The notes beneath the pieces were generated by a model. It saw nothing but the letters and a program-made list of their open reading frames with translations. It was not told the origin of the DNA and ran no database searches. This document shows, one piece after another, positions 1 through 5,125 of a stretch of DNA of 5,125 bases (within the stretch, counting starts at the first letter, position 1; each line of letters starts with the position of its first letter). The position numbers were made by a program, and so were the translations under genes. The stretch is from an uncultured Campylobacter sp. (GTDB lineage: Bacteria > Campylobacterota > Campylobacteria > Campylobacterales > Campylobacteraceae), in assembly GCF_938018145.1 (NCBI RefSeq), contig NZ_CALIII010000342.1, positions 1 through 5,125 on the forward strand. The letters are read 5' to 3'.

Positions 1-330
1 TTCTAAATTTATCATCAAGATTTCATTTTCCAGCGCAAATTTGAGCTCGTCGTCGCGCTTACCCACGCCGCTTAGGATGATCTGATAGCTTTTAGCTCCC
101 GCTAGCAAAGCGCGCCTAACTTCACCCACGCTCACGCAGTCAAACCCGGCTCCAAGCCCGGCTAAAAATTTCAAAACGCTTAAATTTGAGTTTGCCTTAA
201 CGGCGTAGCATACGAGAGATTTTCTAGCGTGAAACGCTTTTTTTAGCGCTTCGTAGCGGTGTGCCATGTAGTCAAAATCGTAAACGTAAAGAGGGGTGCC
301 GTATTTTTGCGCTAAATTCGTAAAATCCAT
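1..330 (-). CDS. lysA: Diaminopimelate decarboxylase, N-terminal part (partial)
   Basis: This is the first 110 codons of a PLP-dependent fold-III decarboxylase that converts meso-diaminopimelate to L-lysine and CO2 in the cytoplasm. The frame runs open to the left edge, so about three quarters of a usual ~400-residue protein lies outside. Seen directly: the N-terminal YGTPLYVYD motif (residues 10-18), then YAVKAN at 42-47, in which Lys45 should form the Schiff base with PLP, and the FDCVSVGE segment at about 63-70, typical of the family. The ATG start at 330 is preceded by CAAGG with a 6-nt spacer (positions 337-341), and the protein begins where family members usually do. It follows the LptF/G-type permease by 55 nt on the same strand, the same order as in C. 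jejuni. The substrate-specificity residues are beyond the edge, but the context and N-terminus make a related decarboxylase (ornithine or carboxynorspermidine) less likely. Confidence 0.93.
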   Translation of the reverse strand, partial: MDFTNLAQKYGTPLYVYDFDYMAHRYEALKKAFHARKSLVCYAVKANSNLSVLKFLAGLGAGFDCVSVGEVRRALLAGAKSYQIILSGVGKRDDELKFALENEILMINLE

Positions 331-356
331 AACCGACCTTGTTTAAAAATAGTTAG

Positions 357-362
357 ATTTTA
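357..362 (-). promoter_or_regulatory. Possible -10 box upstream of lysA
   Basis: On the minus strand the permease-lysA gap contains TAAAAT preceded directly by CTG, about 26 nt upstream of the lysA ATG. This fits the epsilonproteobacterial sigma-70 pattern, in which a good -10 matters more than a -35. The gap is AT-rich, so a chance match is quite possible. It would let lysA be transcribed separately from the upstream genes. Confidence 0.25.
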
Positions 363-385
363 CAGAAATTTTGCCTAAATCTCTC

Positions 386-1456
386 TTAACGACTCCCAAA
401 ACGCAGATAAAAAGCGTAAGCACCGAGTAAAATAATAGGTAAAAGCACGCCGACCTCGGGCGAGACGACGCCGTTTCTAGCAAATCTCATCATCACAAAA
501 AGCGCGCCCCAGACGCAAAGCGAGGCGATCGTAAAGATAAAGCTTTTTAAGGCGAGATTAAAAAATCGTCCCGTAACCGGCAAGAAATAGTAAATAATTA
601 GCACCATAAAAGGCGCAAAAAAAGGCGCAAAAGCGAGGTTATAAAGCGTAGTTTTGGTCGAATTTAGCCCGATACCTTCGTCTTTAAACGCCAAAATGTA
701 ATCCACTGCATCGGGAATCGTGATCGCCGAGCTCTCCGCCGACGCGCTTTCTATGGTTTTTGGTTTAAAATTTTCAAGCGTTTTTAGCTCGCTTGGCGTT
801 TTGATATCGAGTCCCTTTTCGCCGAGCTTGATATTTTGCGGCAAATTTACGATTTTAGCGTTTTTTAAAAGCCACGCATCGTCTATAAACTTCGCGCTTT
901 CGCCAAAGGTAGCGCTGCGTAAGTTGCTGCCGTTTATGTCAAATATCCGCACATCTTTTGCCTCACCGCTAATGGGATTTAGGCTGTCCATATAGACAAA
1001 TTTGCCTTCGAATTTTAAGAAAATATCAGAGCTCGTGCGCGATAAATTTGAGAGCTTCACGATATTTCGCCCATACTCGTAAGCGTAGGCAAAAGGCGTG
1101 AAATTTAGCCCGACGTAAATAAACGTGATGGCAAGCGCGATGTAAAAAGGCGGCTTGATCAGGCGATTTTTATCGATACCAAGCGCATAAAAACTAACTA
1201 GCTCGTTACTGCGGATCATGCTAAATTTGCTAGTTATCAGCGCAAAAATGAGCGCAAGCGGCAGGACGTAGTTTACCGCCGTAAGCGAGGTAAGACCAAA
1301 ATAAAGCAGCTTTAGGTTCGCGCTTGCGGGCATATCTTTTAGGTTGGTTAGGATATCGATACCGACGTAAAAAAGCGTAAGCGCGATAAACAATATCGCG
1401 AAGTATTTAAAATAAAGCCAACCGACGTAACGCGCGTAAAGGTTCATCTGGGCCAT
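386..1456 (-). CDS. lptG: LptF/LptG (YjgP/YjgQ) family LPS export permease
   Basis: This is a 356-residue inner-membrane protein, the usual length for LptF/LptG. Together with LptB2 these permeases extract lipopolysaccharide or lipooligosaccharide from the inner membrane and pass it to LptC/LptA. The layout is visible: three hydrophobic helices (about 14-35, 48-77 and 102-125), a polar periplasmic domain (about 126-262, the beta-jellyroll), then three more helices (about 270-292, 300-323 and 333-351). The segment SNELVSFYALGI (83-94) between helices 2 and 3 corresponds to the cytoplasmic coupling helix that docks on LptB, with the conserved acidic residue at Glu85. The homologous C. jejuni locus Cj0313 lies between pth and lysA. 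LptF and LptG cannot be told apart with certainty from sequence alone, so the symbol rests on position. Two starts are possible: ATG at 1456, or the in-frame ATG at 1447 (Met4). Neither has a good Shine-Dalgarno; Met4 would form an ATGA overlap with the upstream hypothetical frame. Confidence 0.9.
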   Translation of the reverse strand: MAQMNLYARYVGWLYFKYFAILFIALTLFYVGIDILTNLKDMPASANLKLLYFGLTSLTAVNYVLPLALIFALITSKFSMIRSNELVSFYALGIDKNRLIKPPFYIALAITFIYVGLNFTPFAYAYEYGRNIVKLSNLSRTSSDIFLKFEGKFVYMDSLNPISGEAKDVRIFDINGSNLRSATFGESAKFIDDAWLLKNAKIVNLPQNIKLGEKGLDIKTPSELKTLENFKPKTIESASAESSAITIPDAVDYILAFKDEGIGLNSTKTTLYNLAFAPFFAPFMVLIIYYFLPVTGRFFNLALKSFIFTIASLCVWGALFVMMRFARNGVVSPEVGVLLPIILLGAYAFYLRFGSR

Positions 1457-1857
1457 CTTAAATCAAATTTTACGCACGGTGGAAGGCGAACGAAAGCGGC
1501 GCTACCGAAAATACCGAAAACTTGCCCTGCAAATTTATTATTTGAGCTATGCTGCAAATATGCATCCTTTGCCGCCGTAATGACGCTCAAATTTGCCGCT
1601 TTTTGGCTAGACGAGAAACAGACTTGTTTTACGCTCTTAAAAAACCCGAATTCAAGTTTTTGTCTGAGCGCTTTTTTCGTAAATTTTATAAATTTGCTAG
1701 TAAAATTTTTAAGTAAATTTATAAAATTTGCTGTAAATAAAATTAGGAGCAAGGTTTTAAATTTGGACTCTAAATTTAACCGATTTTTGAGTGCTTTAAA
1801 AAGCTCCAAAATTTGACGAATCACAAAAATCGAAAATGCTAAATTTAATCCTCTCAC
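1444..1857 (-). CDS. Hypothetical 137-codon frame filling the pth-permease gap (doubtful)
   Basis: I do not recognise this protein. The frame begins with GTG inside the pth stop (GTGA overlap) and ends in a TGA sharing ATGA with Met4 of the permease, so it fits the gap exactly in the manner of translationally coupled genes. AAAGG lies 6 nt upstream of the GTG (1864-1868), within the end of pth. Against it: the N-terminal half (about residues 25-65) is Lys/Phe/Asn/Leu-rich and coded by AAATTT-type spacer sequence including a large AT-only inverted repeat, no domain or motif is visible, and the last ~12 residues ([12 protein letters not shown]) are read from what would be the permease leader. 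There is one weakly hydrophobic N-terminal stretch (about 4-13) and no convincing membrane helix. It could be a small lineage-specific gene, a decayed gene, or a chance frame in a leader. Confidence 0.3.
   Translation of the reverse strand: MRGLNLAFSIFVIRQILELFKALKNRLNLESKFKTLLLILFTANFINLLKNFTSKFIKFTKKALRQKLEFGFFKSVKQVCFSSSQKAANLSVITAAKDAYLQHSSNNKFAGQVFGIFGSAAFVRLPPCVKFDLRWPR
1503..1520. repeat. Tandem 9-nt direct repeat
   Basis: TACCGAAAA occurs twice head to tail on the plus strand. The 9-nt unit keeps the reading frame of the overlapping hypothetical gene, where it encodes part of VFGIFG. It is short and may be coincidental. Confidence 0.6.
1681..1729. repeat. AT-only inverted repeat in the pth-permease spacer
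   Basis: The 15-nt arm AAATTTTATAAATTT at 1681-1695 is matched exactly by its reverse complement at 1715-1729. Inside the arms the pairing can continue through a G-T wobble (1696/1714), C-G (1697/1713) and T-A (1698/1712), leaving a loop of about 13 nt that itself contains AAAATTTTT. A transcript could fold into a long but weak A-U stem. There is no GC-rich stem or clean U-run typical of an intrinsic terminator. It might be an RNA processing or pausing site, a protein-binding site, or a by-product of dense AAATTT repeats. Confidence 0.75.
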
Positions 1858-2414
1858 AAAATGCCTTTTTTGGTTGAGAATTTTTGCGAAACGGCGTCGA
1901 TGTCGGTTTTTATTAGCTCATTTAGCGCATTTTCGCAGTAGTCTAAAATTTTTTCCAGCCCCTCTTTCTCATCTGCGCTAAATTCGCCAAGCACGTGGCC
2001 GGTTACCGCACTTTCGCCTTTGTGCGCGCTTCTGCCGATACCGATACGTACTCGTTCGTAGTCTACGCCCATTAATGCGTCGATTGACTTTAAGCCGTTG
2101 TGTCCGCCGTTTCCGCCGCCCTTTTTAAATTTAACGACGCCGAAATTTAGATCAAGGTCATCATGAATCACGATAATACGCTCGGGTTTATAAAAATCGG
2201 CTACGGCTTTCACGCTTCGTCCGCTTAGGTTCATAAAGGTTGTTGGTTTTAGAAAAAGTAAATTTTGGAATTTAAACAGCTCGCCTTGAAATTTGGCCGA
2301 GCTTACGTCTGTAAAATTTGAGTTTTTGAGTCTATCTATCAGCATAAAGCCGACGTTGTGTCTTGTTTTGGAGTACTCGGGACCGGGATTCCCCAGTCCG
2401 ACTATGAGTATCAA
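1854..2414 (-). CDS. pth: Peptidyl-tRNA hydrolase
   Basis: This cytoplasmic esterase releases tRNA from peptidyl-tRNAs that drop off ribosomes, and is usually essential. The 186 residues match the bacterial Pth length. Visible motifs are GLGNPG (6-11), KTRHNVGF (16-23), FMNLSG (60-65), HDDLDL (84-89) and the signature GNGGHNGLK (101-109). Matching them to the E. coli enzyme, Asn9, His19 (catalytic base), Asn62, Asp85 and Asn106 correspond to Asn10, His20, Asn68, Asp93 and Asn114, so the active site is complete. The start must be TTG at 2414: the next Met (residue 24) would delete the catalytic Asn and His, and an in-frame stop lies about a dozen bases upstream. The gene begins 8 nt after the rplY stop, so the two are surely co-transcribed. 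Its stop overlaps a GTG of the following hypothetical frame. Confidence 0.97.
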   Translation of the reverse strand: MILIVGLGNPGPEYSKTRHNVGFMLIDRLKNSNFTDVSSAKFQGELFKFQNLLFLKPTTFMNLSGRSVKAVADFYKPERIIVIHDDLDLNFGVVKFKKGGGNGGHNGLKSIDALMGVDYERVRIGIGRSAHKGESAVTGHVLGEFSADEKEGLEKILDYCENALNELIKTDIDAVSQKFSTKKGIL

Positions 2415-2420
2415 GGCTAG

Positions 2421-2425
2421 CCTTA
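2421..2425 (-). promoter_or_regulatory. Ribosome binding site supporting the TTG start of pth
   Basis: TAAGG on the minus strand overlaps the rplY stop codon (TAA) and sits 6 nt before the pth TTG. A Shine-Dalgarno merged with the upstream stop suggests that terminating ribosomes on rplY help initiation on pth. Confidence 0.7.
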
Positions 2426-2959
2426 TTTAGCTTTTATTACGCCCAGAACCGCTACGCGGTCAGCATCGAGCATAGTGACGCCCGCAGGAACGGCTATATC
2501 GCGTACCAGGACGGTGTTGTCTATATCAAGACCGCTAACGTCTATGTCGAATGAATTTGGCAAATTTTCAGCCGTGCATTTTACGGCTAAGCGCCTTTTT
2601 GAGATGATCAAAACGCCTTTATTTTTTAGACCGACCGGAGTTCCGTAAGGTTTAACCGGGATCATATATTTTGAGACGACGCCTGGAAGCGCAACCTTCA
2701 AATCAACGTGTTGTAGTGCGTTTGTCACAGGGTCTTTTTGGTATTCGACTACTACGACTTTTAAGGTTTTTCCGCCCACTTTTACATCAAACGCAAGGCT
2801 CTCTTTTTTGCGAACCTCTTTTATAAAATCGTTGATTTTAAAAGCGGCTTGCACATTCTCTAATCCCTTACCGTAAATGTTGGCGATTAGATAACCATCT
2901 CTTCTCAAGGCTTTTGACGCCTTTTTACCGATACTCTCTCTAACGATACCTTCTAACAT
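2423..2959 (-). CDS. rplY: 50S ribosomal protein L25, general stress (CTC) type
   Basis: This ribosomal protein binds 5S rRNA in the large subunit. At 178 residues it is the long CTC/TL5 form rather than the ~95-residue E. coli L25. The N-terminal L25 domain spans about 1-92 and includes [22 protein letters not shown] (from residue 9), the conserved basic RNA-binding start, and LQHVDLKVA (82-90), a hallmark near the end of the domain. The C-terminal beta domain (about 95-175) includes [14 protein letters not shown] and the [14 protein letters not shown] region. The ATG at 2959 has a clear AAAGGA Shine-Dalgarno with a 5-nt spacer (2965-2970). It heads a short run with pth, 8 nt downstream; rplY-pth adjacency is common in bacteria and gives a translation-related pair. 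A candidate promoter lies just upstream. There are no defects. Confidence 0.97.
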   Translation of the reverse strand: MLEGIVRESIGKKASKALRRDGYLIANIYGKGLENVQAAFKINDFIKEVRKKESLAFDVKVGGKTLKVVVVEYQKDPVTNALQHVDLKVALPGVVSKYMIPVKPYGTPVGLKNKGVLIISKRRLAVKCTAENLPNSFDIDVSGLDIDNTVLVRDIAVPAGVTMLDADRVAVLGVIKAK

Positions 2960-2988
2960 CGTTTTCCTTTCTTGAAAAATAGAAGCCG

Positions 2989-2994
2989 ATAATA
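2989..2994 (-). promoter_or_regulatory. Candidate -10 box for the rplY-pth operon
   Basis: On the minus strand TATTAT, preceded by TTTGGG, lies 29 nt upstream of the rplY ATG and would give a leader of about 20 nt. The AT-rich upstream stretch fits the loose -35 region of epsilonproteobacterial sigma-70 promoters. It is the best match in the 58-nt gap but only a pattern match. Confidence 0.35.
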
Positions 2995-2997
2995 CCC

Positions 2998-3013
2998 AAA
3001 TTTATATAAATTT
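2998..3013. repeat. 16-bp perfect palindrome between the PilT-like gene and rplY
   Basis: AAATTTATATAAATTT equals its own reverse complement. It begins 4 nt after the stop codon of the PilT-like gene and lies directly upstream of the candidate rplY -10. It could be an operator, a promoter upstream element or a weak transcript hairpin. It is not a convincing terminator, as it lacks G-C pairs. Confidence 0.6.
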
Positions 3014-3017
3014 CGCC

Positions 3018-5125
3018 TTACTTGATATCTTTAAGCGCGATAACGTCGCTTTGAAATTCTCTTAAAAGCGCAGCGTCTTCCTCGATAGAAGCGACCATCG
3101 CTCGTTTTTTGGCAAGGTCGGCGGATTTGATTTTGATATCGAGGTTTTCTCTTCTACCGGCGCTCTTTAGGGCCTCTTCTTTCGTAATGATTCCCGAAGT
3201 ATACATATCAAGCAGATGCTGCTCGAAAGTCTGCATCTGATAGGTGTTTCTACTCTGCTCTATTGCATCGTAAATTTCGCTATCTCTATCCTCTAGGATC
3301 ATATCTCTTATTCTTATGTTTTTTATCATTATTTCGCAAGCGACGCGGCGTTTATTTTCCGTAGTTACGACTAGACGCTGAGATATGATAGCCTCCGCAA
3401 CCGAAGCAAACGTCATCCTGACTCGGTTTTGCTCCTCTTTAGGGAACATATTTATGACGCGGCCGATAGTTTCTTTAGCATCAAGGGTGTGAAGCGTAGC
3501 AAGCACCAAGTGGCCGGTTTCCGCAGCGTTTATCGCGGTTCTAACGGTCTCTAGGTCCCTCATCTCGCCTACGAATATAACATCCGGGTCTTCGCGCAAA
3601 GAGGCCCTTAGCGCGTCGGCAAAACTATCGACGTCTTGGCCGATACCCCGCTGATTAATTACGCTTTTATCGTCGCTGTAAATAAATTCGATCGGATCCT
3701 CGATAGTGACGATGTGGTAGTTTTTCGTGTGATTTAGGTAGTTTATCATACTAGCTAGCGTCGTCGTTTTACCGCTACCGGTCGGCCCCGTTACTAGGAT
3801 GATACCTCTATTTACTTTATTGCAAAGCTTTTCAATAACCGGCGGCAATAAAAGCTCAGACATCGTAGGAATTTTCGTCGGTATCGTTCTAAATACGAAA
3901 GATACGCCATCCATCTGTAAAAAGACGTTAGAGCGGAAGCGATAGTCATCGTTTAATTTATATGTAAAATCCACGCTCTTTTTTTTCATAAGATTATAAT
4001 AATTCGCCCCTAAAATTTCCTTGGCAATAAGTATCGAGCGGTCGTAATCCAAAATCGTATCACCCATCGCGACGATCTCGCCGTTAAATCTACCGCGAAC
4101 TACTTTATCCGACTTCACGTGTAAGTCGCTACCGCCAAGCTCGATAAGTTTCATCAGATATCCGTCCAAAACCGCCTTCATAGCAGCTCTTTTTTCACTC
4201 TCGTCGTCATCTTGCGGCATCGGCGGCCTAACAGACACACCAAAGGACTCTTCTTCCATCGTTAGTCCAAGCTCGGCCAAAAGCGCGGCCCTATCTCTAC
4301 GCCTAACGGGTCTTGCTTCCGGCTCTTTTGCCGTATTTGTTCGGCTTTCTTGCATATCGTTTATAGTTTGCACCTGCTCTACTCCTTTGCTTGTTTCTTC
4401 TTGCTTTTGCGTTAAATTCGGCTCTAAAATTTGATCCTCAGGCTCGCTTAAGTCAGCATGCTCGTCGATCTTTAGAAAATGTTTATCCTCTAGCTCTTTG
4501 CTTTGCGGCACATCCCAAAAATCAGCACTTAAATTTGACTGCGTTTGTTTGGAATTTATCTCGTTTTTATCGATATCGAATTCGTTTTTGATAGAGTCAA
4601 ATTTACTCTCAAGATTCTCGTCTTCCTCAGTATCAAATTTATCCTGATCGCTTTGGCTTGCGCAAAATTTATCTGTGGCTTCTTCTTCATCACCATCAAG
4701 CTCTACTGAAGCAAATTCATCCCTTAAAAAGTCTAAAAGCTGATCTTTTTCGTTAGAAATCTGCTTCATTACTACCGTTTCTTGCAAACGCTCAAAACAA
4801 GAAACGTCCGATTTTTCGCCCTCTTGGTCAAATTCACTTATTTCTTGCGTATCTTTTTCTATTTGCGGCTCTTTCCATGCCACAAAAATAGCCTCTTCGT
4901 CGTTTTCGTCTTCTTGCGCAGGCATCTCGTCTAGCGCATCTATTTCATTTAGAGCCTCGTTGATAGCTTGTAAATTTTCGCTTAGCTCTTGCCTTTTTGA
5001 TTCGAGCTCGGTAGACTCGCTAAATGCATCAAATTTATCAATCTTACCCGGCTCTTCTTGCTCCTCGTCTTTTGCAAGCTCGTCGTCAATTGGCTTTAGC
5101 TTTGGCAAATCATCAAACCTGCCGA
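3018..5125 (-). CDS. PilT-type retraction ATPase with long acidic N-terminal extension (5' end probably outside)
   Basis: This is a secretion-superfamily ATPase expected to form a hexamer at the cytoplasmic face of the inner membrane and power pilus retraction. Numbering from the TTG at 5108 gives 696 residues, but the frame is open to 5125 (GRFDD precedes), so the true start probably lies outside. Residues 1-260 are acidic (about 79 Asp/Glu against 26 Lys/Arg) and look disordered; a basic patch ARPVRRRDR follows at 265-273. The ATPase core is about 310-650: GGSDLHVK (325-332), arginine-rich N-domain to 407, Walker A GPTGSGKTTT (441-450), Asp box TIEDPIEF (468-475), Walker B region DVIFVGEMRDLETV (509-522), His box HLVLATLHT (533-541), and YQMQTFEQHL (623-632). 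The PilT AIRNLIRE motif is replaced by RIRDMILE (599-606). GEMRDLET favours PilT over PilU. PilT proteins are usually about 350-390 residues. A ~45-residue charged tail follows the core. Confidence 0.9.
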   Translation of the reverse strand, partial: GRFDDLPKLKPIDDELAKDEEQEEPGKIDKFDAFSESTELESKRQELSENLQAINEALNEIDALDEMPAQEDENDEEAIFVAWKEPQIEKDTQEISEFDQEGEKSDVSCFERLQETVVMKQISNEKDQLLDFLRDEFASVELDGDEEEATDKFCASQSDQDKFDTEEDENLESKFDSIKNEFDIDKNEINSKQTQSNLSADFWDVPQSKELEDKHFLKIDEHADLSEPEDQILEPNLTQKQEETSKGVEQVQTINDMQESRTNTAKEPEARPVRRRDRAALLAELGLTMEEESFGVSVRPPMPQDDDESEKRAAMKAVLDGYLMKLIELGGSDLHVKSDKVVRGRFNGEIVAMGDTILDYDRSILIAKEILGANYYNLMKKKSVDFTYKLNDDYRFRSNVFLQMDGVSFVFRTIPTKIPTMSELLLPPVIEKLCNKVNRGIILVTGPTGSGKTTTLASMINYLNHTKNYHIVTIEDPIEFIYSDDKSVINQRGIGQDVDSFADALRASLREDPDVIFVGEMRDLETVRTAINAAETGHLVLATLHTLDAKETIGRVINMFPKEEQNRVRMTFASVAEAIISQRLVVTTENKRRVACEIMIKNIRIRDMILEDRDSEIYDAIEQSRNTYQMQTFEQHLLDMYTSGIITKEEALKSAGRRENLDIKIKSADLAKKRAMVASIEEDAALLREFQSDVIALKDIK

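Noticed and set aside
720..995. Plus-strand open frame of 91 codons
   Set aside because: It lies wholly antisense within the permease gene, has no recognisable motif, and no support apart from being open.
1467..1472. TAAAAT box just before the permease ATG
   Set aside because: It ends only 10 nt from the ATG at 1456 and would require an almost leaderless transcript; the hexamer belongs to the ubiquitous AAATTT background.
1536..1556. Small hairpin around ATTTGAGCTATGCTGCAAAT
   Set aside because: The stem is 8 bp with a bulge and a 3-nt loop, and there is no U-run; too weak to call a terminator or regulator.
1580..1816. Plus-strand open frame of 78 codons in the spacer
   Set aside because: It resembles the minus-strand peptide (FINLL, SKFIKF) only because the underlying DNA is an inverted repeat; no ribosome binding site or family was seen.
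2960..3017. Intrinsic terminator after the PilT-like gene
   Set aside because: The only symmetrical element is AT-only and has no following U-run on the minus strand.
4391..4591. Plus-strand open frame of 66 codons
   Set aside because: It is antisense to the acidic region of the PilT-like gene, where Asp/Glu-rich coding naturally leaves the opposite strand open.
5106..5108. TTG as the true start of the PilT-like gene
   Set aside because: The frame stays open beyond it to the window edge with similar acidic F-D sequence and there is no clear Shine-Dalgarno before it, so an upstream start outside the window is more likely.

Overview
The window reads as a chromosomal segment of a Campylobacter-type epsilonproteobacterium (Campylobacterota). 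The reasons are the gene order rplY - pth - lptF/G-family permease - lysA, which matches the Cj0311-Cj0314 order I recall from C. jejuni, the protein sequences themselves, and very frequent AAATTT hexamers. Base composition looks like the low-to-mid 40s % GC. With a PilT-type ATPase next door, this points to the C. rectus/showae/curvus/concisus side of the genus rather than C. jejuni, but that species-level placement is inference.

All genes are on the minus strand, so transcription runs from high to low coordinates. In transcription order they are: (1) a PilT-family retraction ATPase with a very long acidic N-terminal region, whose reading frame is still open at the right edge; (2) a 58-nt gap holding a 16-bp perfect palindrome and a possible promoter; (3) rplY, a two-domain L25/CTC ribosomal protein; (4) pth, peptidyl-tRNA hydrolase, 8 nt later with a TTG start; (5) a 397-nt stretch before the next gene, almost filled by a 137-codon hypothetical reading frame and containing an AT-only inverted repeat; (6) an LptF/LptG-family permease for lipopolysaccharide/lipooligosaccharide transport; (7) a 55-nt gap, then the N-terminal 110 codons of lysA, cut by the left edge.

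rplY and pth serve translation (5S rRNA binding and peptidyl-tRNA recycling). The permease and lysA serve the envelope (LOS export, and the last step from meso-diaminopimelate to lysine). The PilT-like protein would act at the inner-membrane base of a type IV pilus or related machine. They look like a co-directional housekeeping cluster rather than one pathway.

I see no RNA gene, mobile element, CRISPR array or clear intrinsic terminator. The parts most worth a second look are the acidic extension of the PilT-like protein with its repeated F-D motifs, and the pth-permease spacer, whose hypothetical frame meets both neighbours in 4-nt start/stop overlaps.
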